DNA of 64,000 bases, taken from NCBI RefSeq assembly GCF_026153515.1, contig NZ_CP110644.1:2385501-2449500 (forward strand), in the 5' to 3' direction. This stretch comes from Pseudomonas sp. KU26590 (GTDB lineage: Bacteria; Pseudomonadota; Gammaproteobacteria; Pseudomonadales; Pseudomonadaceae). Shown here one piece after another: positions 18,072 through 30,333 of the stretch. The position numbers and the translations under genes are program-made. Each line of letters starts with the position of its first letter. Within the stretch, counting starts at the first letter, position 1. The notes under the pieces were generated by a model. That model searched no databases. It was not told the origin of the DNA and was given only the letters and a program-made list of their open reading frames with translations.

Positions 18072-21000
18072 ATGCGCCTCAAGTGCATCAGGCTGGCCGG
18101 GTTCAAATCGTTCGTCGACCCGACGACGGTGAACTTCCCCAGCAACATGGCGGCCGTGGTCGGCCCCAACGGATGCGGCAAATCCAACATCATCGACGCG
18201 GTGCGCTGGGTCATGGGCGAAAGCTCGGCCAAGAACCTGCGCGGCGAGTCGATGACCGACGTCATCTTCAACGGCTCCACCAGCCGCAAACCGGTGAGCC
18301 AGGCGAGCATCGAGCTGGTCTTCGATAACTCCGACGGCACCCTGGTCGGCGAATACGCCAGCTACGCGGAAATCTCCATTCGCCGCAAAGTCACCCGCGA
18401 CAGCCAGAACAGCTATTACCTCAACGGCACCAAATGCCGTCGCCGTGACATCACCGACATCTTCCTCGGCACCGGCCTGGGTCCGCGCAGCTACTCGATC
18501 ATCGAGCAGGGCATGATCTCCAAACTGATCGAAGCCAAGCCCGAAGACCTGCGCAATTTCATCGAAGAAGCCGCGGGCATCTCCAAGTACAAGGAGCGCC
18601 GCCGCGACACGGAAAACCGCATTCGCCGCACCCACGAGAACCTCGCGCGCCTGACCGATTTGCGCGAAGAACTGGGTCGTCAACTGGAGCGTCTGCAGCG
18701 TCAGGCCCAGGCGGCCGAGAAGTATCAGGAATACAAAGCCGAAGAGCGTCAGCTCAAGGCGCAACTGTCGGCGTTGCGCTGGCAGGCGCTGAACGAGCAA
18801 GTGGCCCAGCGCGAATCGGTGATCGGCAATCAGGAAGTCGGCTTCGAGTCACTGGTCGCCGACCAGCGCAGCGCCGACGCGGCCATCGAGCGCCTGCGCG
18901 ACGGTCATCACGACCTGTCCGAGCGATTCAACCTGGTGCAGGGGCGTTTCTATTCCGTGGGCGGCGACATCGCCCGGGTCGAGCAGAGCATTCAGCACGG
19001 CCAGCAGCGCTTGCGTCAGCTGCAGGACGACCTGCGCGAAGCCGAGCGCGCGCGCCTGGAGACTGAATCCCACCTGGGCCACGACCGCACGTTGCTGGCC
19101 ACATTGGGCGAAGAGCTGGAGATGCTTGAGCCGGAGCAGGAGATCACCCTCGCGGCGGCCGAAGAATCCGCCGCCGCGCTGGAAGACGCCGAAACCGCCA
19201 TGCACGGCTGGCAGGAACAGTGGGACGCTTTCAACCTCACGTCCGCCGAACCCCGGCGGCAGGCGGAAGTGCAGCAGTCGCGCATTCAACAGCTGGAAAC
19301 CAGCCTGGAGCGCCTCGCCGAGCGTCAGCGGCGTCTGGGCGAAGAGCGTCAATTGCTCGCAGCCGACCCGGAAGACGCGGCGATTCTCGAACTCAGCGAA
19401 GACCTCGCCGCGCGGGAGATGGCTTTCGAAGAACTGACCGCCGAAGAAGAACACCTGATCGAGCGCCTTGAGCAACTGCGCGTCGATCTGCAACAGGCCA
19501 CCCAGGCGCAACAGCAGGCCCAAGGCGATCTGCAGCGGTTGAACGGCCGCCTCGCTTCGCTGGAGGCGCTGCAACAGGCGGCACTTGATCCGGGCACCGG
19601 CACCGCCGAGTGGCTGCGCGATCATCAACTCAGTGAGCGTCCGCGTTTGGCCGAAGGGCTGCGCGTCGAGGCGGGCTGGGAAATGGCCGTGGAAACCGTG
19701 CTCGGCGCCGACCTGAATGCGGTGCTGGTGGATGATTTCGCCGGGCTCGATCTGGCCGGATTCAGTCAGGGCGATCTGCGCCTGGTGAGTCCTGGCGCTG
19801 ACGTCACGCGCATACCCGGCAGCTTGCTGGACAAGGTCGACACCGAGGTCGATCTGACCCACTGGCTGGGCCAGGTCAAACCCGTTGAAACCCTCGACGA
19901 TGCGCTGGCGCTGCGCGGGCAACTGGGCGCCGGTGAGAGCTTGATCAGCCGCGACGGCTATTGGGTCGGGCGGGATTTCCTGCGCGTGCGCCGTGCCAGC
20001 GAGGCCGAAAGCGGCGTGCTGGCCCGGGGTCAGGAGTTGCAGCGGCTGGAGGCCGAGCGCGAAGAACGTGAGGCGACCCTCGCCGCGCTGGACGAGCAAC
20101 TGTCGACCCAGCGCGAGCAGCAACGCACTCAGGAAGACAACCGCGAGCAACTGCGCCGTCGTTTGCAGGACGAAGCCCGTCAGCAGAGCGAGCTCAAGGC
20201 GCAGTTGTCCGCCGCCAAAGCCAAGGTCGAGCAGCTGACCCTGCGCCGCACGCGGCTCGACGAAGAATTGACCGAGCTCGCCGAACAGCGCGCCATGGAG
20301 CACGAAACCCTCGGCGAATCCCGCCTGCAATTGCAGGAAGCCCTCGATAGCATGGCGCTGGACACCGAGCAGCGCGAGTTGCTGCTGGCCCAGCGCGACA
20401 GCCTGCGCGAGCGTCTGGACCGGGTGCGTCAGGAGGCACGCCAGCATAAAGATCACGCCAACCAGTTGGCCGTGCGCCTGGGTTCGCTGCGCGCTCAACA
20501 TGATTCCACGCGCCAGGCCCTGGAGCGCCTGGAGATGCAGTCCGAGCGCCTGACCGAGAAGCGCGAGCAACTGAGCCTCAATCTGGAGGAGGGCGCAGCG
20601 CCGCTGGAAGAGCTGCGCATGAAGCTCGAAGAGCTGCTGGAAAAGCGCATGGTCGTCGACGAGGAAATGCGCACGGCCAAGAACGCCCTGGAAGACGCCG
20701 ACCGCGAACTGCGCGAAGCCGAGAAACGTCGCAACCAGGCCGAGCAGCAATCGCAGCTGCTGCGTGGGCAACTGGAGCAGCAGCGCCTGGAATGGCAATC
20801 GCTGACCGTGCGACGCAAAGCGCTTCAGGAGCAATTGCACGAAGACGGCTACGACCTGGATGGCGTGTTGGCGACGTTGACCGCCGAAGCCAACGAGAAG
20901 GCCGCCGAAGAAGAACTCGAACGTATCGCCGCGCGGATTCAGCGTCTGGGCGCCATCAACCTTGCAGCCATCGACGAGTATCAGCAGCAGTCCGAGCGCA

Positions 21001-21560
21001 AACGCTATCTGGACGCCCAGGACGCCGATCTGGTGGAAGCGCTGGACACGCTGGAAAGCGTCATCCGCAAAATCGACAAGGAAACCCGTAACCGCTTCAA
21101 AGAGACCTTTGATCAGATAAACAGCGGAATTCAGGCACTTTTTCCAAAAGTTTTCGGTGGCGGCAGCGCTTACTTGGAACTGACGGGCGAAGATTTACTC
21201 GATACAGGGGTGACGATCATGGCGCGTCCTCCCGGCAAGAAAAACAGCACGATCCATTTGCTGTCCGGGGGTGAGAAAGCCCTGACCGCGCTGGCGCTGG
21301 TTTTTGCCATCTTCAAACTCAACCCGGCGCCGTTCTGCATGCTCGACGAAGTCGATGCGCCGCTGGACGACGCCAACGTGGGGCGCTACGCCCGGTTGGT
21401 CAAAGAGATGTCACAGACGGTGCAGTTCATCTACATCACCCACAATAAGATCGCCATGGAAATGGCTGACCAGTTGATGGGCGTCACCATGCACGAACCG
21501 GGTTGTTCACGGCTGGTGGCGGTGGACGTAGAGGAGGCGATGGCGCTGGTGGAGTCATAG
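18072..21560 (+). CDS. smc: Chromosome segregation protein SMC
   Basis: The 1162-aa SMC ATPase organises and segregates the chromosome, normally with ScpA and ScpB, which are not in the window. The N-terminal Walker A is GPNGCGKSN (Lys37) after MRLKCIRLAGFKSFVDPTTV. A long coiled coil, rich in Glu, Gln and Arg, surrounds a hinge near residues 520-650. The C-terminal ATPase half has the signature LLSGGEKALTALAL, Walker B FCMLDEVDAPLDD and the H-loop YITHNK. Length is typical. It is followed by zipA and ligA, as in many pseudomonads. Confidence 0.97.
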   Translation: MRLKCIRLAGFKSFVDPTTVNFPSNMAAVVGPNGCGKSNIIDAVRWVMGESSAKNLRGESMTDVIFNGSTSRKPVSQASIELVFDNSDGTLVGEYASYAEISIRRKVTRDSQNSYYLNGTKCRRRDITDIFLGTGLGPRSYSIIEQGMISKLIEAKPEDLRNFIEEAAGISKYKERRRDTENRIRRTHENLARLTDLREELGRQLERLQRQAQAAEKYQEYKAEERQLKAQLSALRWQALNEQVAQRESVIGNQEVGFESLVADQRSADAAIERLRDGHHDLSERFNLVQGRFYSVGGDIARVEQSIQHGQQRLRQLQDDLREAERARLETESHLGHDRTLLATLGEELEMLEPEQEITLAAAEESAAALEDAETAMHGWQEQWDAFNLTSAEPRRQAEVQQSRIQQLETSLERLAERQRRLGEERQLLAADPEDAAILELSEDLAAREMAFEELTAEEEHLIERLEQLRVDLQQATQAQQQAQGDLQRLNGRLASLEALQQAALDPGTGTAEWLRDHQLSERPRLAEGLRVEAGWEMAVETVLGADLNAVLVDDFAGLDLAGFSQGDLRLVSPGADVTRIPGSLLDKVDTEVDLTHWLGQVKPVETLDDALALRGQLGAGESLISRDGYWVGRDFLRVRRASEAESGVLARGQELQRLEAEREEREATLAALDEQLSTQREQQRTQEDNREQLRRRLQDEARQQSELKAQLSAAKAKVEQLTLRRTRLDEELTELAEQRAMEHETLGESRLQLQEALDSMALDTEQRELLLAQRDSLRERLDRVRQEARQHKDHANQLAVRLGSLRAQHDSTRQALERLEMQSERLTEKREQLSLNLEEGAAPLEELRMKLEELLEKRMVVDEEMRTAKNALEDADRELREAEKRRNQAEQQSQLLRGQLEQQRLEWQSLTVRRKALQEQLHEDGYDLDGVLATLTAEANEKAAEEELERIAARIQRLGAINLAAIDEYQQQSERKRYLDAQDADLVEALDTLESVIRKIDKETRNRFKETFDQINSGIQALFPKVFGGGSAYLELTGEDLLDTGVTIMARPPGKKNSTIHLLSGGEKALTALALVFAIFKLNPAPFCMLDEVDAPLDDANVGRYARLVKEMSQTVQFIYITHNKIAMEMADQLMGVTMHEPGCSRLVAVDVEEAMALVES

Positions 21561-21835
21561 CAGGATGCGCAGTTGATCGCGTGGAGATCATGCAGATTTG
21601 CAGGGAAAAGTGGCGCACGGGCGTCCAGTACAGGAACCGCCGTCGCAGCGTGACAGATGCTTGTGACCTGCCAGATGTAACAGACGGTGTAAAGTTGCCT
21701 TTGGTCGTGCTAGCTTAATGTCCACTTTTCCATTTCGCGTGGGTAAAAGGCCATTCAGAACATAGAGTTGGCTCCACGTTTTAAAGGGGTTTAACGCCCT
21801 TACTTTTCAGAATTTCATTAGAGGCACGGGACTAC

Positions 21836-22684
21836 ATGGAAATCGGTCTGCGAGAGTGGCTGATCGTCATCGGCATTATTGTCATTGCCGGTATTCTGTT
21901 TGACGGCTGGCGCCGTATGCGCGGCGGCAAGGGCAAATTGAAATTCAGGCTGGACCGCAGCTTCTCCAATGCACAGGACGACGACGAACCAACGTCCGCC
22001 GAAGTGTTGGGCCCTGCGCGCGTCCTGGACACCCATAAAGAACCGAAACTCGACGAGCACGACCTGCCGACGATGAGTGCAGCGCCCCGCGAGCGCGCCG
22101 AACGTGAACCGCGACGCGGCAAGCGCAAGGACGAGCCGCATCAGGGTGACCTCAACCTGAGTGCTGGTCCTGACCTGTTCAGTGCTCGCGACGATGATTT
22201 CCCGGATGACAAGCCGAACCAGCGCATCACCGAGGACAAGGACCTGCCACCGGTGGAAGAAGTGCTGGTGATCAGCGTGATCTCCCGGGACGAAAGCGGC
22301 TTCAAAGGCCCGGCACTGTTGCAGAACATTCTGGAAAGCGGCCTGCGCTTCGGCGAGATGGACATTTTCCACCGTCACGAAAGCATGGCCGGCAACGGCG
22401 AAGTGCTGTTCTCGATGGCCAATGCGGTCAAGCCGGGCGTGTTCGATCTGGATGATATCGACCATTTCAGCACCCGCGCCGTGAGCTTCTTCCTGGGTCT
22501 GCCAGGGCCGCGTCATCCGAAGCAGGCCTTTGATGTGATGGTCGCAGCCGCTCGCAAGCTGGCCCACGAGCTGAACGGTGAATTGAAAGATGACCAGCGC
22601 AGCGTCATGACCGCGCAGACCATCGAGCACTACCGTCAGCGCATCGTCGAGTTCGAACGCCGCGCCCTGACCCAGCGTCGTTGA
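21836..22684 (+). CDS. zipA: Cell division protein ZipA
   Basis: Inner-membrane anchor of the FtsZ ring. The 282-aa protein has one N-terminal membrane helix (about residues 7-22, [20 protein letters not shown]), then a charged Arg/Asp/Glu-rich linker to about residue 135. The C-terminal FtsZ-binding domain begins at [16 protein letters not shown] and includes [12 protein letters not shown] and [19 protein letters not shown]. Length and layout fit the family. It lies 275 bp after smc and a REP pair follows. Confidence 0.95.
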   Translation: MEIGLREWLIVIGIIVIAGILFDGWRRMRGGKGKLKFRLDRSFSNAQDDDEPTSAEVLGPARVLDTHKEPKLDEHDLPTMSAAPRERAEREPRRGKRKDEPHQGDLNLSAGPDLFSARDDDFPDDKPNQRITEDKDLPPVEEVLVISVISRDESGFKGPALLQNILESGLRFGEMDIFHRHESMAGNGEVLFSMANAVKPGVFDLDDIDHFSTRAVSFFLGLPGPRHPKQAFDVMVAAARKLAHELNGELKDDQRSVMTAQTIEHYRQRIVEFERRALTQRR

Positions 22685-22713
22685 TTGGCTGCACGTTTAT
22701 TGGACGATGCAAT

Positions 22714-22852
22714 TCTGTAGGAGCGTGGCTTGTCCCGCGATCTGGCGCGAAGCGGCAGTAGATCTGACGGATGAGGTATTTCAGGTACACCGCGTTGGAT
22801 GAGTTGCGACTGCTGCGCAGCCGATCGCGGGACAAGCCACGCTCCCACAGGT
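22714..22852. repeat. REP pair after zipA
   Basis: Arms TAGGAGCGTGGCTTGTCCCG and CGGGACAAGCCACGCTCCCA, with about 95 bases between. It is the same type as the pair at 522-656, including the adjacent GATCTGGCGCGAAGCG extension. Confidence 0.85.
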
Positions 22853-22870
22853 TATGCACGTACCACGATT

Positions 22871-25260
<2,390 letters not shown>

Positions 25261-25295
25261 ATCAAGATCAAGGGCGTCGGCCTAGGGGCCTCGGG

Positions 25296-26065
25296 TTTCG
25301 CCTTCGGCGAGTTACTTTTAAAAAGCACTAAAAGTAACCAAAAGTGCCTGCTCTCGGTTGGGCCCTTCCTTCGTCAGGGTTCCCTCACTCCGGTCTCGCT
25401 CCGTGTGCCCGCGCCGAACGGACATCCATGTCCTGACGGCGCTCTCGCCGCATCCATGCGGCTCGGCCCACTCCGCGAGACCTGCGTTCAGCCTGCACCC
25501 AAGTCGCGATTGGCGGTGACTGAGCCTTTTGCATTTGAAGATCAAAAGCAGATCAACAGCTTCCCGGCTAAAGCCGGTCCCACTGACTGTACCCAGCCCG
25601 CACTGTAGGAGCCGGCTTGCTGGCGAACGCGGTGGGTCGGGTATGAAGATATCGACTGACAGATGCATTCGCCAGCAAGCCGGCTCCTACGAAAAAATGC
25701 GTTCTGTCAGGTACGACGATGACCGCTCAAAGATCGTTGAAACAACGCGCACCCCGTGGGACTGGCTTTAGCCGGGAAGCCCTTGATCTGCTTCTGATCT
25801 GCTTCTGATCTGTTTTTGATCTTCGTACATCGAAGGTCCGGTCAACGCCAATCGCGACTTGGGTGCAGGCCGAGCGCAGACGACGTGGAGTGGGCCGAGC
25901 GGCATGGATGCCGCGAGAGCGCCGCTAGGACATGGATGTCCGTTCGGCGCGGGCCCACGGAGCCTCGTCGAAGTGAGGGAACCCTGACGAAGGAAGGGCC
26001 AAACCAGGAGCAGGCACTTTTGCTTACTTTTGGTGCTTTTCAAAAGTAAGTCGCCGAAGGCGAAA
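25296..26065. repeat. 770-bp imperfect palindrome enclosing a REP pair
   Basis: The left arm (about 25296-25583) and right arm (about 25752-26065) are inverted copies. Both include TTTCGCCTTCGGCGA, CCTTCCTTCGTCAGGGTTCC, CGCCGAACGGACATCCATGT, CTGCACCCAAGTCGCGATTG, and an outer-to-inner CCCGGCTAAAGCC. The centre holds a GAGCCGGCTTGCTGGCGAA REP pair at about 25607-25690. The arms differ by scattered substitutions; the right arm has extra copies of an octamer (tctgatctgct, 25782-25815). The 900-bp gap between ligA and the metallopeptidase gene shows no convincing gene. Confidence 0.85.
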
Positions 26066-26160
26066 TGTCCCGCCGTTAGGCGGGAGGGAAGACTGCGCAA
26101 AAAACGGAACCCCCGCCACCCTTGACGATCTAGTGCTAGCAGCCCCATCAGGATATCGCC

Positions 26161-27327
26161 ATGTTCCAGTTCTTCGAGCAACTCAGCACACGGATCGCGG
26201 CGCCGTTCGCCGGCGAAAGCAAACGCAACAGCAAGGTCTGGCAGTGCCACTGCGGCCAGTCGGTGTTTTTCCGCAACAGCCAGTGCCTGGCCTGCTCAGC
26301 AGCGTTGGGTTATCTGCCCGAGCAAAGCAAGATTGCCGCGCTGGAACCGGGCCCCGAGCCGCAGACCTGGCGTCTCAGCGACGAGCCCCAGGCCGGGCTC
26401 TACCGCCGTTGCGCCAACCTCGACACACCTGCGGCATGCAATTGGGTGTTTCCGGCGCTGAACGCCGGAGAATTCTGCATCCCGTGTAGCCTCAACAAGA
26501 CCATCCCCGATCTCTCGGTGCCGGAAAACCCCGAGCGCTGGGGCAAGCTGGAGACCGCCAAGCGCCGACTGGTTGCGCAGTTGATCACCCTCGGCCTTCA
26601 GGTCGTCCCCAAAAGCGTTGATGAAGAGCGCGGGCTGGCCTTTGAATTTCTCGGCGTCGATCTGGAAGGCAATCTGCCAACGACGGGCCACGCCAGCGGT
26701 CTGATCACCCTCAACGTCGAAGAAGCGGACGACGCCATTCGTGAAAAGGTTCGCGTGCAGATGCACGAACCCTACCGCACGCTGCTTGGGCATTTCCGTC
26801 ATGAAGTCGGGCATTACTACTGGGATCGTCTGATCGCCGACACCCACTGGCAGGACGGTTTCCGCAACCTGTTCGGCGACGACCGCGCCAGCTATGCCGA
26901 CGCCCTTGATCATCACTACCAGAATGGCGCGCCGGCCGACTGGCAGCAGAGTTTCGTCAGCGCCTACGCGACCATGCACCCATGGGAAGACTGGGCGGAG
27001 ACCTGGGCGCATTATCTGCACATGATGGACGCCGTCGACACTGCGCTGAGCCTGGGCATGAGTGCCCGGGACATGGACCTCGACTACCAGCCGTTTCCGT
27101 TGGAAACCCTCTACGACCCTCAGCATCCGGGCGGTCCGGCGTTCCTCTCGTTCGTCAACGCGTGGATAGAACTGGCGGGCATGCTCAACGAGTTATCCCG
27201 TGCCATGGGTCAGGCAGATTTCTATCCGTTCGTGCTGCCGCCGGCGGTCATCACCAAGCTGCATTTCATCCATTTGGTTATACAAGGTGCAGGAGGCAAG
27301 GCCGACGACGTGCTGCAAGTGCAGTAA
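26161..27327 (+). CDS. Putative zinc-binding metallopeptidase with zinc ribbon
   Basis: The 388-aa protein has an N-terminal zinc ribbon (CHCGQSVFFRNSQCLACSA, residues about 29-46), further cysteines around residues 85-120, and a metallopeptidase-like motif HEVGHYYW (His214, Glu215, His218), followed by EDWAETWAHYLHMMD, which may give a third ligand. This layout matches the widespread putative zinc-binding metallopeptidase family of Pseudomonas; no substrate is known. No signal peptide, so probably cytoplasmic. It follows the 770-bp palindrome and is not obviously in an operon. Confidence 0.85.
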   Translation: MFQFFEQLSTRIAAPFAGESKRNSKVWQCHCGQSVFFRNSQCLACSAALGYLPEQSKIAALEPGPEPQTWRLSDEPQAGLYRRCANLDTPAACNWVFPALNAGEFCIPCSLNKTIPDLSVPENPERWGKLETAKRRLVAQLITLGLQVVPKSVDEERGLAFEFLGVDLEGNLPTTGHASGLITLNVEEADDAIREKVRVQMHEPYRTLLGHFRHEVGHYYWDRLIADTHWQDGFRNLFGDDRASYADALDHHYQNGAPADWQQSFVSAYATMHPWEDWAETWAHYLHMMDAVDTALSLGMSARDMDLDYQPFPLETLYDPQHPGGPAFLSFVNAWIELAGMLNELSRAMGQADFYPFVLPPAVITKLHFIHLVIQGAGGKADDVLQVQ

Positions 27328-27499
27328 TCACTTCATGTGAGTGGTCGCAAAAAGCCATTAGTACAAAGCGATGAAAGGGATTTCACCGCTTGTCTGCGGT
27401 GCCTGCACGGGAGAAAAAGGGGTGCTATTTTCCCTATACATATCGTTTTGATACTACTGGCGAAGCGATTTGCGAAGCGGTCTAAAAGGGATTTCAGTT

Positions 27500-29305
27500 A
27501 TGGCCTCTGGTGCTCCATTCCCCAAAAACGAGCGTTGCCGGCTTTCGCGCATCACCCACATGGGGCTGATCGATGCGACTGCGGACGATGTGCTCGATCA
27601 CATTATTTCGATGGTGACCCATTACTTTGAGGTCCCCATTGCCCTCGTTTCCATTGTCAGTCAGCACCGCCAGTGGTTCCGCGCACGCTCAGGCATTGAA
27701 GAGCGGGAGACGGCCCGTAAGATTGCCTTCTGCGCCTACACCATCCTCAGCCACGAGACCTTCCAGGTCCCCGACGCGATGCTTGACCCGCGCTTCAGCG
27801 ATAACCCCCTGGTGACCGGTGACCCGCGCATCCGTTTTTACGCCGGCGTGCCGCTGGTGACCGCCGAGGGTCTGGCTCTGGGCACGCTGTGCATCATCGA
27901 CCACGTGCCCCGGCCCCAGCTGTCTGCGCGTGACCAGGCCATGCTTGAGATGTACGGCCAGTTGGTGATGAAGCGCCTCAACAACCTGCGCCATGCCAGT
28001 TACGTCGATCAGCCCACCGGATTGTTCAACCGTCTGCGCCTGGAAGAAGACCTCGCAGCGCTGGCCGATCGGCGCAAATACGTGCTGGTCGCGCTGGACA
28101 TGGTCGCGCCAGCGTTTCTCGACAGCATCGTCAAAGCCCTGGGTTACAGCTTCGCCCAGGAGCTGGTGCGCTGCATGATCGAAAACTGCCGCAGCCAGTT
28201 GCCTGCCGACACCGCGCTGTACAAGGTCAGCCCGACGCGCATCGCGCTGATCACCCGTCATGCCCGCCCCGAGCAGTCGGAACAGCAATTCCGGCAGTTG
28301 CTTGAACATTTTCGGCAGCCGCTGATCTGCCGCAACATTCCCATTCAGATGGACGTTGGCATCGGCGTGTTGCGGTTGGGCCTGGACCGCTGCGATGAGC
28401 ACGACTGGATCCGGCTGGTGGTCAGTGCGGCGGACGAAGCCCGCGGCAAGTCGACAGGCTGGCGCTGGTACGAGCCCCACCTGGACTTCGCCCAGCAGCG
28501 GGCCTTTTTGCTATTGGCCGCGCTGGCCGAGGCCGTGCGCAGCCCCGATCAACTGTCGCTGGTGTATCAGCCGAGGCTTGAAGTGGCGACCGGCCGCATC
28601 GTCACCGTCGAAGCGCTATTGCGCTGGCAGCACCCGGTGTTGGGGCCGATCAGTCCGGTGGAGTTTATTCCGCTGGCGGAGAAAACCGCACTGATTCGCT
28701 CGCTCAGCCTCTGGGTGTTGAAAAAGGCCGTTGCCCAGGCGGCGATCTGGCAGGCGCAGGGCTACGCCTTCAAAGTGGCGATGAACGTGTCGGCAATCGA
28801 TCTGGCCAACTCATCGTTCAGCGACGCGTTGTTCGAGCAGTTGACTGTCAGCGGTCTCGACCCGAGTGGCTTCGAGCTTGAATTCACCGAAAGCGCCCTG
28901 TGCGACAACCCTGAAGTGACCCGTCTTCAGCTGGAGCGCCTGCGCGGCTTGAACATCGACATCGCCATTGATGACTTCGGCACCGGCTACAGCAACTGGA
29001 CCTACCTGCGGCAATTGCCGGCCACCACGGTCAAGCTCGACAAGTCGTTGGTGGAAAACATCGACACCAACGACAAGGATCGCGGCCTGGTGGAAGCCAT
29101 CGTCGATCTGGCGAAGCGCCTCGGTTATCGCGTGGTCGCGGAAGGCGCGGAAACCGAAGGCGTCTACGAAATTCTCTGCGAACTGGGTTGCCACGAAGTG
29201 CAAGGCTTCCTCGTAGCGCGGCCCATGAACGTCAGCGCTCTGGAACACTGGATGAGCGTCGAGCGCAGCAGCAAGATCCGGCAGTTGCAATCACTGGCGC
29301 AGTGA
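27500..29305 (+). CDS. Cyclic-di-GMP phosphodiesterase: GAF, degenerate GGDEF, EAL
   Basis: A 601-aa cytoplasmic signalling protein. The GAF domain spans about residues 20-165 (VPIALVSIVSQHRQWF, FYAGVPLVTAEGLALGTLCI). A GGDEF-like region, about 170-330, lacks the active-site motif (SPTRIALI in its place). The EAL domain runs about 345-590 with VEALLRW (Glu371), MNVSA, FTESAL, DDFGTGYSN, VKLDKSL, AEGAETEG and QGF all intact. I therefore expect phosphodiesterase activity, possibly gated by the GAF domain, and no cyclase activity. The ATG at 27500 was chosen. Motility or biofilm role is not shown by neighbours. Confidence 0.9.
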   Translation: MASGAPFPKNERCRLSRITHMGLIDATADDVLDHIISMVTHYFEVPIALVSIVSQHRQWFRARSGIEERETARKIAFCAYTILSHETFQVPDAMLDPRFSDNPLVTGDPRIRFYAGVPLVTAEGLALGTLCIIDHVPRPQLSARDQAMLEMYGQLVMKRLNNLRHASYVDQPTGLFNRLRLEEDLAALADRRKYVLVALDMVAPAFLDSIVKALGYSFAQELVRCMIENCRSQLPADTALYKVSPTRIALITRHARPEQSEQQFRQLLEHFRQPLICRNIPIQMDVGIGVLRLGLDRCDEHDWIRLVVSAADEARGKSTGWRWYEPHLDFAQQRAFLLLAALAEAVRSPDQLSLVYQPRLEVATGRIVTVEALLRWQHPVLGPISPVEFIPLAEKTALIRSLSLWVLKKAVAQAAIWQAQGYAFKVAMNVSAIDLANSSFSDALFEQLTVSGLDPSGFELEFTESALCDNPEVTRLQLERLRGLNIDIAIDDFGTGYSNWTYLRQLPATTVKLDKSLVENIDTNDKDRGLVEAIVDLAKRLGYRVVAEGAETEGVYEILCELGCHEVQGFLVARPMNVSALEHWMSVERSSKIRQLQSLAQ

Positions 29306-29308
29306 GCG

Positions 29309-29803
29309 TTACAGTGTGAGAAGCATCAACCGCTCAAAGCCGGGCTGATCCGCGTCGCGCTCGGGCAATTCCTGCCAACCGAGCGCCAGGTACAGCTGGC
29401 GCGCCGGGTGATTGCCGGTCTCCACGGCCAGCATCAATTGCTCCGTGTCTGGCCATAATTGCTGCGTCAATTCTGGCAGCGCGCGCAGGCATTGCTTGCC
29501 CAACCCCTGGCCCTGAAACCGGTTATCAATCATCAGCGCGTGCAGCGTGGTGGTCACGCTCGCGTGGTCACGTGCCCAATCCGGCAGCAGCGACCTGCGC
29601 TTGAGCACAAAAAAGCCCCGAGGGATGTCGTCGATCAACAGCACGAAGCCTTGCCGGTCGACGACGGGACGGGCGGTCAGCGTGTGCAGACCGCCATGAA
29701 TGTCGCCGACGTGACGGATCTGCTCGGGGAGCAGTTCGATGTCCAGCAACTGGCGCTGTTGCGTGGGGGAGAGCGATTCATAGCGGGTGAGCGCGAAGTG
29801 CAT
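29309..29803 (-). CDS. GNAT-family N-acetyltransferase
   Basis: The 164-aa protein (start MHFALTRYESLSPTQQ at 29803) has the acetyl-CoA binding motif A in HALMIDNRFQGQGLGKQCLR (about residues 93-112) and a closing motif B, NHPARQLYLALGWQELPER. This is the standard single-domain GNAT layout. The acceptor is not predictable. It converges on the EAL gene with 3 bp between the ends. The open frame extends up to 29887 but the extra residues have no family match. Confidence 0.85.
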   Translation of the reverse strand: MHFALTRYESLSPTQQRQLLDIELLPEQIRHVGDIHGGLHTLTARPVVDRQGFVLLIDDIPRGFFVLKRRSLLPDWARDHASVTTTLHALMIDNRFQGQGLGKQCLRALPELTQQLWPDTEQLMLAVETGNHPARQLYLALGWQELPERDADQPGFERLMLLTL

Positions 29804-29972
29804 CGGTGGTTCCTGTGTCTTGCGCCTTGGCGGGGCCGGGCAGGGGGCAAGCCACTTGCTGACGGGCGGCGAAAATTCAGGCGCCATTGTGCCGCATTCG
29901 GCGCCTCAGCCGCTGCATCGCACAGGCCGTGAGGGCTCGGATACGCTCAAAATCTTAATCTGAAACAAGAGG

Positions 29973-30000
29973 TTGTAACTTCGCGCGAGACCGGTACAAT
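29973..30000 (+). promoter_or_regulatory. Sigma-70 promoter of the SRP RNA
   Basis: TTGTAA (29973-29978) and TACAAT (29995-30000) are separated by 16 bp; the expected start of transcription is near 30007. It lies directly upstream of the SRP RNA gene. Confidence 0.65.
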
Positions 30001-30031
30001 GGCGCGGCTCGCCACTGGCGAGCGTCGTTAT

Positions 30032-30141
30032 GGTGACCCCATCGGTCCCCCCGCAACGATTACCCGTGAACCTGGTCAGAGCCGGAAGGCAGCAGCCACA
30101 GCGGGAACATTGTGTGCCGGGGTGTGGCTGGTGGGGTTGCC
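30032..30141 (+). ncRNA. ffs: 4.5S RNA of the signal recognition particle
   Basis: The RNA partner of Ffh that targets proteins to the membrane. The conserved core is visible: CCCGCAACG, then GGTCAGAGCCGGAAGGCAGC (the GGTCAG...GGAAGG...AGCAGCC block with the GGAA-type tetraloop), and GTGTGCCGGGGTGTGGCTG. The 5' GGTGACCCCA (30032-30041) pairs along all ten positions, with two G-U pairs, to the 3' TGGGGTTGCC (30132-30141), closing the hairpin. The primary transcript may begin near 30007. About 190 bp downstream to the next gene hold nothing recognisable. Confidence 0.95.
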
Positions 30142-30333
30142 TCCATAACGCATCCTCTCTCCAAGTCCCGCATCTCTGCAGGGATTTCGCAGCAAAAAAT
30201 ATCGAAGTATGACAATGCTCAGGCATGCCGAAGTGGTGCAGCCGTAACGCGTGCTGACATCTTCCAAGTCGCCGAACAATCTTCCCGTGCTGCTGCGATC
30301 AGGCGCTGACCTCGCGGTAAGGCAACTGTGCCG

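Noticed and set aside
18849..20840. 663-aa minus-strand frame within smc
   Set aside because: Composition mirrors the coiled-coil coding strand; no start signals or domains.
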